Shown piece after piece: positions 1 to 8,115 of a DNA stretch of 47,676 bases. The stretch is taken from positions 1 to 47,676 of the forward strand of contig JHWS01000013.1 in assembly GCA_000687675.1 (NCBI GenBank). Direction: 5' to 3'. Made by a program: the position numbers and the translations under genes. Source of the stretch: Lachnospiraceae bacterium NC2008 (GTDB taxonomy: Bacteria > Bacillota > Clostridia > Lachnospirales > Lachnospiraceae). Positions within the stretch are counted from its first letter, which is position 1, and each line of letters starts with the position of its first letter. The notes under the pieces were generated by a model, which made no database searches, had not been told where the DNA came from, and saw nothing but the letters and a program-made list of their open reading frames with translations.

Positions 1-240
<240 letters not shown>

Positions 241-417
241 GATAAGGGTAAAAATTGGAAGAGATTAAATATGAAGTGTGTGTTCGGTTTTCAGTGTGCA
301 AACACCTTGAGGCGTCACAAAACGTCGCGCATTTGCGCGTAGCGGAAATGTGCAATTTTGCTTCTTTCGTTCACGAAGCTTCCAATGTAGCGAGTGATTA
401 CGAAAGGTCAAAATTAT
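241..417 (+). other. 23S to tRNA-Asn spacer, no 5S gene
   Basis: This 177-bp spacer occupies the place where a 5S rRNA gene is normally found, but I see none of the conserved 5S strings. It holds short local hairpins such as cgcgca/tgcgcg near 328-345 and gcttc/gaagc near 360-380. No convincing ORF or promoter was seen. The tRNA genes that follow probably read through from the rRNA promoter. Confidence 0.6.
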
Positions 418-490
418 TCCTCAATAGCTCAGTTGGTAGAGCGCATGACTGTTAATCATGATGTCGTTGGTTCGAGTCCAACTTGGGGAG
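418..490 (+). tRNA. tRNA-Asn (anticodon GTT)
   Basis: A cloverleaf fits well: acceptor tcctcaa pairs with ttggggа-type 3' strand at 483-489 with one G-U, the D-loop is agctcagttggtagagc, the anticodon loop is ctgttaa, and the T-loop is ttcgagt. The discriminator base is G and CCA is not encoded. It is the first gene of a seven-tRNA run after the 23S gene. Confidence 0.95.
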
Positions 491-501
491 CTATAATATA
501 T

Positions 502-573
502 GGCTCCGTGGTCAAGCGGTTAAGACATCGCCCTTTCACGGCGGTAACACGGGTTCGATTCCCGTCGGAGTCA
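502..573 (+). tRNA. tRNA-Glu (anticodon TTC)
   Basis: Acceptor ggctccg pairs with cggagtc (one G-U), the anticodon loop is ctttcac, and the T-loop is ttcgatt. The gene is 72 nt long, and CCA is not encoded. It lies 11 nt after tRNA-Asn. Confidence 0.95.
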
Positions 574-584
574 TTAAAAATTTA

Positions 585-613
585 TTGACAATTGTTACTT
601 AACATAGTATGAT
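585..613 (+). promoter_or_regulatory. Internal sigma-A promoter in the tRNA array
   Basis: A consensus -35 TTGACA at 585-590 is followed by exactly 17 nt and then TATGAT at 608-613. It sits in the tRNA-Glu/tRNA-Thr spacer, 23 nt before tRNA-Thr. It should let Thr, Met, Asp, Val and Leu tRNAs be made independently of the rRNA operon promoter. Confidence 0.8.
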
Positions 614-635
614 TTGTTAGTATGTTTCACATCAT

Positions 636-708
636 GCCGATGTGGCTCAATTGGCAGAGCAGCTGATTTGTAATCAGCAGGTTATCGGTTCGAGTCCGAT
701 CATCGGCT
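636..708 (+). tRNA. tRNA-Thr (anticodon TGT)
   Basis: Acceptor gccgatg pairs perfectly with catcggc, the anticodon loop is tttgtaa, and the T-loop is ttcgagt. It is 73 nt long with discriminator T and no encoded CCA. It is the first gene downstream of the internal promoter. Confidence 0.95.
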
Positions 709-731
709 TTTTAAATCTAATACAGGATTTC

Positions 732-805
732 GGACCTGTAGCTCAGTTGGTTAGAGCAACCGGCTCATAACCGGTCGGTCCTGGGTTCGAGTCCCCGCAG
801 GTCCA
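732..805 (+). tRNA. tRNA with anticodon CAT (Met, or Ile2)
   Basis: Acceptor ggacctg pairs with caggtcc and the anticodon loop is ctcataa. The first acceptor pair is a normal G-C, so this is not the initiator tRNA. The ggacct acceptor and ctcataa loop are also typical of tRNA-Ile2, in which TilS converts C34 to lysidine. I cannot decide between elongator Met and Ile2 by eye. Confidence 0.9.
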
Positions 806-811
806 CTATAG

Positions 812-840
812 GGAATCATCTTTATGATTCCTTTATTTAT
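812..840 (+). terminator. Hairpin between tRNA-Met and tRNA-Asp, possible partial terminator
   Basis: GGAATCAT (812-819) and ATGATTCC (824-831) form a perfect 8-bp stem with a 4-nt loop, followed by a T-rich tail. The tail is interrupted, so it may reduce rather than stop transcription, or act as a processing signal between tRNA genes. Confidence 0.45.
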
Positions 841-865
841 AACTTTTTTACGAAATCTTTAATTA

Positions 866-939
866 GGCCCACTGGCTCAGTTGGTTAGAGCGCCGCCCTG
901 TCACGGCGGAGGTCATCGGTTCAAGTCCGTTGTGGGTCG
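866..939 (+). tRNA. tRNA-Asp (anticodon GTC)
   Basis: Acceptor ggcccac pairs with gtgggtc (one G-U), the anticodon loop is ctgtcac, and the discriminator is G as expected for Asp. It is 74 nt long with no encoded CCA. Confidence 0.95.
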
Positions 940-947
940 CTATTTAA

Positions 948-1020
948 GGGGTCTTAGCTCAGCTGGGAGAGCATCTGCCTTACAAGCAGAGGGTCACAGG
1001 TTCGAGCCCTGTAGGCCCCA
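948..1020 (+). tRNA. tRNA-Val (anticodon TAC)
   Basis: Acceptor ggggtct pairs with aggcccc (one G-U), the anticodon loop is cttacaa, and the T-loop is ttcgagc. It is 73 nt long, discriminator A, no CCA encoded, 8 nt after tRNA-Asp. Confidence 0.95.
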
Positions 1021-1032
1021 TTAGTATTTTTA

Positions 1033-1116
1033 GCCGGCGTGGCGGAACTGGCAGACGCGCAGGACTTAAAATCCTGTTGTAGAAATACAGTACCGGTTCG
1101 ATTCCGGTCGCCGGCA
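1033..1116 (+). tRNA. tRNA-Leu (anticodon TAA)
   Basis: At 84 nt it carries the long variable arm of class II tRNAs. Acceptor gccggcg pairs perfectly with cgccggc, and the anticodon loop is cttaaaa. Discriminator is A. It is the last gene of the array and is followed at once by a terminator. Confidence 0.95.
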
Positions 1117-1118
1117 CT

Positions 1119-1153
1119 AAACTCGAATAACTTATTGTTATTCGAGTTTTTTG
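1119..1153 (+). terminator. Terminator of the rRNA-tRNA operon
   Basis: An inverted repeat aaactcgaataac / gttattcgagttt with a 5-nt loop is followed by a T run. It lies 3 nt after tRNA-Leu, a classic intrinsic terminator. Confidence 0.9.
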
Positions 1154-1186
1154 CTTTTTATACCTATAATATGTTATTTTATTAAT

Positions 1187-2362
1187 ATGAAAATTTTATT
1201 TCTTAAATGGGCTAGTTTTGGCAATGATTATATTACAAAAGCATTTGAAAGGGCAGGAGTAGAACTGTCCTTCTTTGATTTTCCTCAAAAGGAAGAAGAT
1301 ACAAGACATAGTGAAGAACTTGCTACAAAGGTGCTTTTTGCTATTCAGGAAAAAGGTGTTGATGCTGTTTTTTCTTTCAACTACTTTCCTGTAGTAGCTA
1401 TAGCTGCCAAGGCAGCTAAGGTTAAATATATTTCCTGGACTTATGATAGCCCTTATATTCAGTTATATTCCAGAACTATCGAGTATGATACTAATTATGC
1501 ATTTGTATTTGATCAGAATGAATATAACAATCTTAAAGCCCTAGGTCTTAATACTGTTTATTATCTTCCTATGGCTGCAGATACTTCTTATTATGATTCA
1601 ATTACTATTAGTGATAAGGATCATAAGATATTTGATGCTGATATTGCTATGATTGGCTCTATGTATAATGAGAAGCATAATAATCTTGTTAGACATTTTG
1701 AAGGACTTGATGAATATACTTCAGGTTATGTAACAGGTATTATGGCTGCCCAAAAAGAAATCTATGGAGCAGATATATTACAGCAGGCACTTACTCCTGA
1801 AATAGTCAAAAATATTCAAAAGGTTTGTCCTATGTATTCAACAGGAGATGGATTTGAATCTGCAAGCTGGACACTTTCTAACTACTTCCTTGCCAGAAAA
1901 CTTACCAGTATGGAACGTTTTGAATATATAGAAGCACTAAGTAGGAAGTATGATGTAACCTTATATACTCCTGAAAAAACACCTTCTCTTAAGGTTAGAA
2001 ATATGGGAACGGTTGAATATTATAAAGATTCTCCTAAAGCTATTAAATGCGCTAAAATCAACCTTAATATAACTCTTAGAAGTATTGTTACAGGTATTCC
2101 TCTTCGAGCATTTGATATTATGGGATGTGGTGGATTCTTACTTACAAACTATCAGGCGGATTTTGACAACTTCTTTGTTCCAGACCAGGATTATGTATAT
2201 TTTGATAGCTTAAATAGTCTGATTGACAAGGCTGGTTACTACCTTGAACATGAAGATGAAAGACTTCGTATAGCTCAGTCTGGATATAATAAAGTAAAAA
2301 ATCAGCATACATTTGACCATAGGGTAAAAGATATGCTGAATATTGTTAATATGGATATTTAG
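1187..2362 (+). CDS. Family 1-type glycosyltransferase, CgeB/DUF3880-like
   Basis: The 391-residue protein resembles CgeB-like and DUF3880 glycosyltransferases. It has an N-terminal Rossmann-like half (MKILFLKW, then YISWTYDSP around 95-105) and a C-terminal GT1-like half ending in the nucleotide-sugar region IPLRAFDIMGCGGFLLTN near 300. That last block is the feature I trust most. A cytoplasmic transferase of cell-surface glycans is the likely role; donor and acceptor are unknown. I chose the ATG at 1187 because the upstream in-frame TTG lies inside the tRNA terminator. TATAAT at 1165-1170 may be its -10 box, which would give a very short leader. Its stop overlaps the stop of truA by 4 nt, tail to tail. 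Confidence 0.75.
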   Translation: MKILFLKWASFGNDYITKAFERAGVELSFFDFPQKEEDTRHSEELATKVLFAIQEKGVDAVFSFNYFPVVAIAAKAAKVKYISWTYDSPYIQLYSRTIEYDTNYAFVFDQNEYNNLKALGLNTVYYLPMAADTSYYDSITISDKDHKIFDADIAMIGSMYNEKHNNLVRHFEGLDEYTSGYVTGIMAAQKEIYGADILQQALTPEIVKNIQKVCPMYSTGDGFESASWTLSNYFLARKLTSMERFEYIEALSRKYDVTLYTPEKTPSLKVRNMGTVEYYKDSPKAIKCAKINLNITLRSIVTGIPLRAFDIMGCGGFLLTNYQADFDNFFVPDQDYVYFDSLNSLIDKAGYYLEHEDERLRIAQSGYNKVKNQHTFDHRVKDMLNIVNMDI

Positions 2363-3102
2363 TTGTAATCAACTTTCATAAGACAAAGACCTTTGGCCGG
2401 AGCAGTGTATCCGGCTAATTTTCTGTCTTTAGCCTCGATTAATTCTGGCATGGAATCAGCCTCTCTAACGCCAAATCCTACTTCTAAAAGTGTACCGGTT
2501 AGAATTCTTACCATATGCTGTAAGAAACCGGTTCCATGGTATGTAAAGCTAATATAAGAACCTCTTTTATTAATTTCAATATTATCTACTATTCTTACAG
2601 TTGATTTCTTCATTCTTGGATTAGAGCAAAATGAAGCGAAGTCATGCTGACCTAATAGATAGGAAGCAGCTTTTTGCATCTTTTCTACGTCAGGCATCCT
2701 ATCAAGTGTATATACAAACTTTCTGTCGAAGATTGTTTTTATCCTATTATAGTAGCAGGTATACACATAAGTTTTTCCAACGGCATTGTACCTGCTGTGG
2801 AAGCGTTCAGCTGCTACTTTAACATCCATAAGGGCTATATCATCTGGAAGATATCTGTTAGCGTAGTCCCTTATCTCGTCTGGAGTCATATCTGTGTCTA
2901 AGAACACGTTGGCTATCATCCCTTTTGCATGAACACCAGCATCAGTTCTTCCGGCTCCAATTATTTCTACCTCTTCATCAACCATCTTTGAGAAGACATT
3001 TTCTAGCTTTCCCTGAATAGTAAGTTCCTGATCTGGCTGATGTTCCCAACCATAATATCTTGAACCATCATATGCGATTTTTAGTTTATAATTCTGTCTC
3101 AT
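2359..3102 (-). CDS. truA: tRNA pseudouridine(38-40) synthase TruA
   Basis: The 247-residue product matches TruA in length and motifs. TruA isomerises uridines 38, 39 and 40 in the anticodon arm of many tRNAs. The catalytic aspartate lies in GAGRTDAGVHAKG near residue 50, and KIAYDGSRYYGWEHQP at the N-terminus and HGTGFLQHMVRILTGTLLEVG near the C-terminus are family signatures. The ATG at 3102 is preferred over an upstream in-frame one because the family begins a few residues before KIAYDG. It is transcribed away from dtd, and both genes act on tRNA. Confidence 0.95.
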   Translation of the reverse strand: MRQNYKLKIAYDGSRYYGWEHQPDQELTIQGKLENVFSKMVDEEVEIIGAGRTDAGVHAKGMIANVFLDTDMTPDEIRDYANRYLPDDIALMDVKVAAERFHSRYNAVGKTYVYTCYYNRIKTIFDRKFVYTLDRMPDVEKMQKAASYLLGQHDFASFCSNPRMKKSTVRIVDNIEINKRGSYISFTYHGTGFLQHMVRILTGTLLEVGFGVREADSMPELIEAKDRKLAGYTAPAKGLCLMKVDYN

Positions 3103-3182
3103 GATGGTATTATCACATAGGGTAATTGAAAAAGGCAAGTAGTACTTGATTTAAGCAGGAAGTGTTAGGTAGAATAGGTTTT

Positions 3183-3632
3183 ATGAGATTTGTAATTCAG
3201 CGAGTTAAACACGCAAAGGTAACAATAGATAATGAAGTCCATGGAAGCATAGAAGCGGGCTTTCTTGTTTTTATAGGAATAGCTGAAAATGATACTAAAG
3301 CTATTGCAGATAAGATGGTTTCAAAGCTTCTTGGAATGAGAATATTTGACGATGAGAATGACAAAATAAATCTTTCTCTTGAAGCAGTAAATGGTGGACT
3401 TTTACTTATATCCCAGTTCACTCTTTATGCCGATTGTAAGAAGGGGAACAGACCTTCATTTACAAGAGCGGCCCGCCCTGAACTTGCAAATGAACTATAT
3501 GAATATATAGTGGGTAAATGCAAGGAAGGCTGTGACAAAGTGGAAACAGGTATATTTGCTGCTGATATGAAGGTTGAACTATTTAATGATGGACCTTTTA
3601 CCATTATTCTTGACAGTGATGAGATAATGTAG
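3183..3632 (+). CDS. dtd: D-aminoacyl-tRNA deacylase
   Basis: The 149-residue protein is a standard-length DTD, which hydrolyses D-aminoacyl-tRNAs and mischarged Gly-tRNA-Ala in the cytoplasm. MRFVIQRV opens the protein, [17 protein letters not shown] (about 77-93) is the first signature, and [11 protein letters not shown] near the end is the cross-subunit Gly-Pro motif, with Phe where Val is commoner. The ATG at 3183 matches the family start better than an upstream in-frame start at 3162. It is 2 nt from the next gene, so it may head an operon with the metal transporter. Confidence 0.95.
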   Translation: MRFVIQRVKHAKVTIDNEVHGSIEAGFLVFIGIAENDTKAIADKMVSKLLGMRIFDDENDKINLSLEAVNGGLLLISQFTLYADCKKGNRPSFTRAARPELANELYEYIVGKCKEGCDKVETGIFAADMKVELFNDGPFTIILDSDEIM

Positions 3633-3634
3633 AT

Positions 3635-4414
3635 ATGGCAAACGAAAAGAAACATACACGAATATTAAATAAGAATAAAGTATCTGCCCAGTTAATTGTA
3701 AAAGACCTGGTTCTTGGATATGAAGGTAAGGTAGTTTCAAAAGATATTAACTTTCAGATTTACAAAGGAAATTATCTTTGCATAGTTGGAGAGAATGGTA
3801 CAGGTAAAAGTACTCTTATGAAGACTCTACTTGGACTTAGAAGTCCTCTTAGTGGCAGCATCGAATACGGAGATAATCTTACTTCAAAAAGAATCGGTTA
3901 TCTTCCTCAGCAGACCCTTGTTCAGAAGGATTTTCCAGCATCTGTAAAAGAAATAGTTATGACTGGATTTCTTGGTAATCATGGCTTTCTTCCATGGTAT
4001 AGCAAGGATGAAAAACGTAGAGCTGAAGAAATTATGGAAAAGTTTGGCATAGCAGATTTTAGAAATAAATGCTATAGGAACTTATCTGGTGGTCAGCAGC
4101 AGAGAGTACTTCTTGCCAGAGCACTTTGTGCTACAGAGGATATACTACTTTTAGATGAACCGGTATCTGGTCTTGATCCTAAAGTTACATATGAGATGTA
4201 TGAACTTATAGATAAGCTTAATAAAGAAGAAGGCATAACAATAATCATGGTTTCCCATGATATAGACGCTTCTGTAAAATACGCCTCCCATATACTTCAT
4301 CTTGCACATATTCCAATCTTTTTTGGAACTAAAGATAATTATATGAGACAGGGCTTCCACTTATGGAAGACTGACGAAGCTATGCTCCGAAATGGAGGTG
4401 GTATTCTTGATTAA
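3635..4414 (+). CDS. Metal (Zn/Mn-type) ABC transporter, ATP-binding protein
   Basis: This 259-residue ATPase has Walker A GENGTGKST (about 53-61), signature LSGGQQQR near 150, Walker B ILLLDEP and the switch histidine in MVSHD. The family is the ZnuC/MntB type, judged mainly from the adjoining ABC-3 permease. It would energise uptake of zinc, manganese or iron across the membrane. The first 18 residues are polar and longer than usual. It starts 2 nt after dtd and its end overlaps the permease. No substrate-binding lipoprotein is encoded next to it. Confidence 0.88.
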   Translation: MANEKKHTRILNKNKVSAQLIVKDLVLGYEGKVVSKDINFQIYKGNYLCIVGENGTGKSTLMKTLLGLRSPLSGSIEYGDNLTSKRIGYLPQQTLVQKDFPASVKEIVMTGFLGNHGFLPWYSKDEKRRAEEIMEKFGIADFRNKCYRNLSGGQQQRVLLARALCATEDILLLDEPVSGLDPKVTYEMYELIDKLNKEEGITIIMVSHDIDASVKYASHILHLAHIPIFFGTKDNYMRQGFHLWKTDEAMLRNGGGILD

Positions 4415-5237
4415 TGAATTAGCTCACTATTTCTCTTATGAATTTGTAAGAAATGCAATGATGGTAGGAATCATGATTGCACTTGGAGCAGCTCTTCTTG
4501 GGGTGCCACTTGTACTTAAAAGGTATTCATTTATTGGTGATGGATTATCACATGTGGCATTTGGAGCACTGGCCATAGCGTCTGTACTTAATCTTACAAA
4601 TAATATGTTAATCATTATGCCAGTTACTGTTATTACAGCTGTAGTACTTCTTAGTCTTGGTCAAAATGCAAAGATTAAAGGTGATGCTGCCATAGCACTT
4701 ATATCGGTTTCAGCCTTGGCTATTGGTTATATTCTTCTTAATGTATTTTCTGTATCGTCCAATGTAGGAGGAGATGTTTGCAGCACCTTATTTGGAGCAA
4801 CATCACTTCTTACTCTTACTAAGACTGATGTAGCAATATGTTTTGTTTCTATTGCAATAGTAATTGCAGTATATGTGTTTACATATAATAAGATGTTAGC
4901 TGTAACATTCGATGAAGATTTTGCAAAAGCTACAGGTGTCAATGCTAACGGATACAACTTCCTTCTTGCTACTGTAACTGCAGTAATAATTGTTATAGCA
5001 ATGAAGCTGGTTGGTACCTTACTTATTTCGGCGCTTATTATATTCCCAGCTCTGTCAGCAATGAGAGTATTCAGGTCATATAAAAGCGTTGTTATAGCAT
5101 CTCTTGTTATAGCACTGATATGCGCAGTTACTGGAATAATAGCATCAATATTACTTTCAACACCAACAGGTGCAACTATAGTTGTGGCTAATTTAGCTGT
5201 GTTTATTATCTTTTCACTGATTGATTTAATTAAATAA
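4407..5237 (+). CDS. Metal ABC transporter permease (ABC-3 family)
   Basis: The protein has seven or more hydrophobic segments and the ABC-3 family block LVLKRYSFIGDGLSHVAFG near 30-50, as in ZnuB and MntC-type permeases. I place the start at TTG 4407 (giving MINELAHYF): GGAGG at 4394-4398 lies 8 nt before it, and family members begin here. The in-frame ATG at 4392 would add five residues but has no ribosome site. It overlaps the ATPase gene by 8 nt, which suggests coupled translation. The metal cannot be told from sequence. Confidence 0.88.
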   Translation: MINELAHYFSYEFVRNAMMVGIMIALGAALLGVPLVLKRYSFIGDGLSHVAFGALAIASVLNLTNNMLIIMPVTVITAVVLLSLGQNAKIKGDAAIALISVSALAIGYILLNVFSVSSNVGGDVCSTLFGATSLLTLTKTDVAICFVSIAIVIAVYVFTYNKMLAVTFDEDFAKATGVNANGYNFLLATVTAVIIVIAMKLVGTLLISALIIFPALSAMRVFRSYKSVVIASLVIALICAVTGIIASILLSTPTGATIVVANLAVFIIFSLIDLIK

Positions 5238-5289
5238 AATTTGAATTTTCTGTAAAATGATAAAAAAACTGTGTTAAAATTAGTGCATA

Positions 5290-5298
5290 TGTTATAAT
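5290..5298 (+). promoter_or_regulatory. Extended -10 promoter of the small gene at 5334
   Basis: TGTTATAAT combines a consensus TATAAT (5293-5298) with the extended TG motif. No good -35 is present, as expected for extended -10 promoters. The leader would be about 30 nt and carries a strong ribosome site (aaggggg). Confidence 0.6.
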
Positions 5299-5333
5299 AT
5301 TGTTAAGACCGATAACACTAAGGGGGTGTTTTT

Positions 5334-5531
5334 ATGGCAGAGAGATTCGTAATACGAGATCTTAAGTCAGGTGAATATCTTGCAGAAAAATTTATGCGTG
5401 GTACATATTTTACTAATGATATTTCACAGGCAGTTAAGTGCAAAACAAAAGAAGATGCACAAAAGAAAGCTGATGCTCAAACACTTAGACCTATAGCAGC
5501 CTTAACAGTAGATTCTGTTAATTTTGCTTAG
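5334..5531 (+). CDS. Small protein of unknown function, 65 aa
   Basis: I do not recognise this 65-residue protein. It is soluble, has no signal peptide or cysteine, and is mixed charged: it opens MAERFVIRDLKSGEYL and has a lysine-rich middle (KCKTKEDAQKKADAQ). The gene is well defined: extended -10 promoter, strong Shine-Dalgarno aagggggtg, and its own intrinsic terminator, so it is a monocistronic unit. The layout suggests an abundant small protein. Confidence 0.7.
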   Translation: MAERFVIRDLKSGEYLAEKFMRGTYFTNDISQAVKCKTKEDAQKKADAQTLRPIAALTVDSVNFA

Positions 5532-5567
5532 TTTCTAGCGCTTTGAAGAAGCTTCTGGGGGATAATT

Positions 5568-5596
5568 ACTGGTCATTTTATGGCCAGTTCTTTTTT
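5568..5596 (+). terminator. Intrinsic terminator after the 65-aa gene
   Basis: ACTGGTCA and TGGCCAGT form an 8-bp stem (one G-U) with a TTTTA loop, followed by tcttttttg. Confidence 0.8.
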
Positions 5597-5652
5597 GCAC
5601 AAGGGATAAAATTTTTGTGCGAATATATATAAAAAATAAAGGAGTAATAATT

Positions 5653-6900
5653 ATGGCAAGCGAAATCAGAGATATTAATCTTGCTCCAAGTGGAGAGTTA
5701 AAGATTGAATGGGTAAAAAAACACTGTGATCTTTTAAGAACACTTGAAAAGGAATTTTCTGAAACAAAACCTTTTGCAGGTAAGAAAATTGCTTTATCTG
5801 TACATCTTGAAGCAAAGACAGCATACCTTTGTAAAGTGCTTAAAGCAGGTGGAGCTGATATGTATGTTACAGGATCTAATCCTTTATCAACACAGGACGA
5901 TGTAGCAGCAGCACTTGTTAAGGCAGGACTTGAGGTACACGCTTGGCATGATTGTAACGATGAAGAATACAATGCTCATATTAGAGAAGTACTTAAGATA
6001 GGACCAAATATCATCATCGATGATGGTGGAGATCTTGTTCATATGATGCATACAGAGTTTAAGGCTCTTATTCCAGAAGTTATAGGTGGATGTGAAGAGA
6101 CAACTACAGGTATCATAAGACTTGAAGCTATGAACAAGGAAGGTAAGCTTCTCTTCCCTATGGTTAAGGTTAACAATGCACAGTGCAAGCATTTCTTTGA
6201 TAACAGATATGGTACAGGCCAGTCAGTTTGGGATGGAATCAATAGAACAACAAACCTTATTGTAGCTGGTAAGATGGTAGTTGTTGCAGGCTATGGCTGG
6301 TGCGGTAAGGGTGTAGCTATGAGAGCTAAGGGACTTGGCGCAAGAGTTATAGTTACAGAAGTTGATCCTGTTAAGGCAATTGAAGCAGTTATGGATGGCT
6401 TTGATGTTATGCCTATGAAGGAAGCTGCTAAGTATGGTGACTTCTTTGTAACAGTTACAGGTTGTGACAAGGTAATCGAAGAGGAAGACTTTATGGAGAT
6501 GAAGGATGGAGCTATCCTTTGCAACGCAGGACATTTTGACTGCGAGATAGATATGGCAGGACTTAGAAAGATTGCTGTATCATCTGCTCCTATGAGAGAT
6601 AACATTATCGGATATACACTTTCTAATGGCAATACACTTTGTGTACTTGGTGAAGGAAGACTTGTAAATCTTGCATGCGGCGATGGTCATCCGGCTGAGA
6701 TTATGGATATGAGTTTTGCTATTCAGGCTCTTTCAGCAAAATATCTTGTTGAGCATGGTAAAGAACTGGGCACAAAGCTTTTAGACGTTCCAGAAAGTGT
6801 TGATAGAGAGGTTGCCATAAAGAAACTTGACTTCCTTGGCAAGAAGATTGATGTGCTTACACCAGAACAGGAAGCCTATCTTTCTAATTCAAATCTGTAG
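5653..6900 (+). CDS. ahcY: Adenosylhomocysteinase (short, Thermotoga/archaeal-like form)
   Basis: The 415-residue enzyme should hydrolyse S-adenosylhomocysteine reversibly to homocysteine and adenosine using bound NAD. Motifs are NPLSTQDDVAAAL, the EETTTGIIRL glutamate, catalytic-type Lys179 and Asp183 in QCKHFFDN, the NAD loop GYGWCGKGVAMRAKGLGA and CNAGHFD. The chain stops after LTPEQEAYLSNSNL and lacks the C-terminal Lys-Tyr tail of long enzymes. Short forms of this type in archaea include S-inosylhomocysteine hydrolases, so inosyl substrate preference is possible. The start at 5653 follows aaaggagtaataatt. It appears monocistronic. Confidence 0.92.
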   Translation: MASEIRDINLAPSGELKIEWVKKHCDLLRTLEKEFSETKPFAGKKIALSVHLEAKTAYLCKVLKAGGADMYVTGSNPLSTQDDVAAALVKAGLEVHAWHDCNDEEYNAHIREVLKIGPNIIIDDGGDLVHMMHTEFKALIPEVIGGCEETTTGIIRLEAMNKEGKLLFPMVKVNNAQCKHFFDNRYGTGQSVWDGINRTTNLIVAGKMVVVAGYGWCGKGVAMRAKGLGARVIVTEVDPVKAIEAVMDGFDVMPMKEAAKYGDFFVTVTGCDKVIEEEDFMEMKDGAILCNAGHFDCEIDMAGLRKIAVSSAPMRDNIIGYTLSNGNTLCVLGEGRLVNLACGDGHPAEIMDMSFAIQALSAKYLVEHGKELGTKLLDVPESVDREVAIKKLDFLGKKIDVLTPEQEAYLSNSNL

Positions 6901-6989
6901 ACATAATATAGTAGACAAATCATTATTTTTATATTATTATTATTAAATGAAAAACATTTTTTTCGATTCTTTTTTAAGGGAGTGGAGAC

Positions 6990-7349
6990 ATGGCAAAAAT
7001 ATTGGTTGTTGATGATGCAGCATTCATGAGAATGATGATAAAGGATATCTTAACAAAGAACGGTTACGAAGTTGCTGGTGAAGCTGAGAACGGTGCAATT
7101 GCAGTCAGCAAGTATTCAGAACTTAAGCCAGATCTTGTACTTATGGATATCACTATGCCAGAGAAGGATGGTATACAGGCTCTTAAAGAGATTAAGTCAT
7201 CAGATGCGGGGGCAAAAGTTATTATGTGTTCTGCTATGGGTCAGCAGGCAATGGTTATTGAAGCTATTCAGTCTGGCGCTAGAGACTTTATTGTTAAACC
7301 TTTCCAGGCAGACAGAGTTATTGAAGCTGTAAAGAAAGTTGTTGGCTAG
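6990..7349 (+). CDS. cheY: CheY-type response regulator
   Basis: This is a stand-alone 119-residue receiver domain. The acidic pair is in LVVDDAAFMR, the phospho-acceptor is Asp53 in LVLMDITMP, the conserved Ser/Thr is in VIMCSAM and the lysine in FIVKPF. The pattern AAFMRMMIKDILTKNGYEVAGEAENG is typical of chemotaxis CheY. No kinase or flagellar gene is adjacent, and it has its own ribosome site (aagggagtgg) and terminator. A CheC-like protein lies 12 kb away at 19440. Confidence 0.93.
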   Translation: MAKILVVDDAAFMRMMIKDILTKNGYEVAGEAENGAIAVSKYSELKPDLVLMDITMPEKDGIQALKEIKSSDAGAKVIMCSAMGQQAMVIEAIQSGARDFIVKPFQADRVIEAVKKVVG

Positions 7350-7370
7350 TTTGATTTTACTTATTAAATT

Positions 7371-7403
7371 AAAAGCATGGTAAGTTACTTACCATGCTTT
7401 TTT
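7371..7403 (+). terminator. Intrinsic terminator after cheY
   Basis: AAAGCATGGTAAG and CTTACCATGCTTT form a long perfect stem with a 4-nt loop and a T run. Confidence 0.92.
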
Positions 7404-7466
7404 ATGTTAATATATAAATATAATAATACCTGCGTTTTTTGAAAACGGTTAAAGGAGGTAGTTCAT

Positions 7467-8066
7467 ATGAAAGCTAATCAAATTATTACTATTGGTAGGG
7501 AATTTGGTTCTGGGGGACATGAAGTAGGGGTTAATCTGTCAAAGAAACTGGGGATACCTTTCTATGACAAGGAGATACTTGCCGAGGCTTCAAAGAAGAG
7601 CGGATATAGCCAGGCTATATTTGAAAAGCATGATGAAAAGCCTACAAGTAGTTTTCTTTATGCCTTGGCTATGGGAGTAAATAGCTTTGGCAATACATTT
7701 CAAAGGCCACTTGTGCTTGACCTTTATCTGGCACAATTTGAAACAATAAGAAAACTTGCTGAGGATGGACCAGGAATATTTATTGGTCGCTGCTCAGACT
7801 ATGTTCTTAATGATATGGAGAATGTTCTTAATGTATTCATTCATTCTGATGTTAAGTCAAGAGTAGAAAGAATTATGAGTAAGTATCAGGTATCAGAGAA
7901 AGATGCTTACGATATGATAAAACGTAAAGACAAAGACAGAGCAAGTTATTATAATTATTATTCTAACGAAGAGTGGGGAGATTCAAGACATTATGATATG
8001 TGTCTTAATACCGGAAAACTCGGAATTGAAAAAGTTACTGATATAATTTACGATTTCGTGAAATAA
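7467..8066 (+). CDS. Cytidylate kinase-like family protein
   Basis: The 199-residue protein belongs to the cytidylate-kinase-like P-loop family (AAA_26 / Cytidylate_kin2). Its N-terminus IITIGREFGSGGHEVG carries the family's P-loop in place of a standard GxxGxGK. Then come GIPFYDKEIL, the FIGRCSDYVL block near 108 and a late RKDKDRASYYNYYS near 150. Members are common in Clostridia and have no settled physiological role; true CMP kinase activity is not established for them. It has a strong ribosome site (aaaggaggtag). Confidence 0.85.
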   Translation: MKANQIITIGREFGSGGHEVGVNLSKKLGIPFYDKEILAEASKKSGYSQAIFEKHDEKPTSSFLYALAMGVNSFGNTFQRPLVLDLYLAQFETIRKLAEDGPGIFIGRCSDYVLNDMENVLNVFIHSDVKSRVERIMSKYQVSEKDAYDMIKRKDKDRASYYNYYSNEEWGDSRHYDMCLNTGKLGIEKVTDIIYDFVK

Positions 8067-8115
8067 AACGCCCACCTTTTACATTAATTATTCAAATGAG
8101 AAAGCTGGAGCGATT

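Noticed and set aside
255-588. Two ORFs of 64-66 codons over the first tRNA genes
   Set aside because: They run through tRNA-Asn and tRNA-Glu and have no ribosome site; the tRNA cloverleafs explain the sequence.
5535-6632. Several long minus-strand ORFs opposite ahcY
   Set aside because: They are antisense shadows of a strongly conserved gene and lack ribosome sites and family features.
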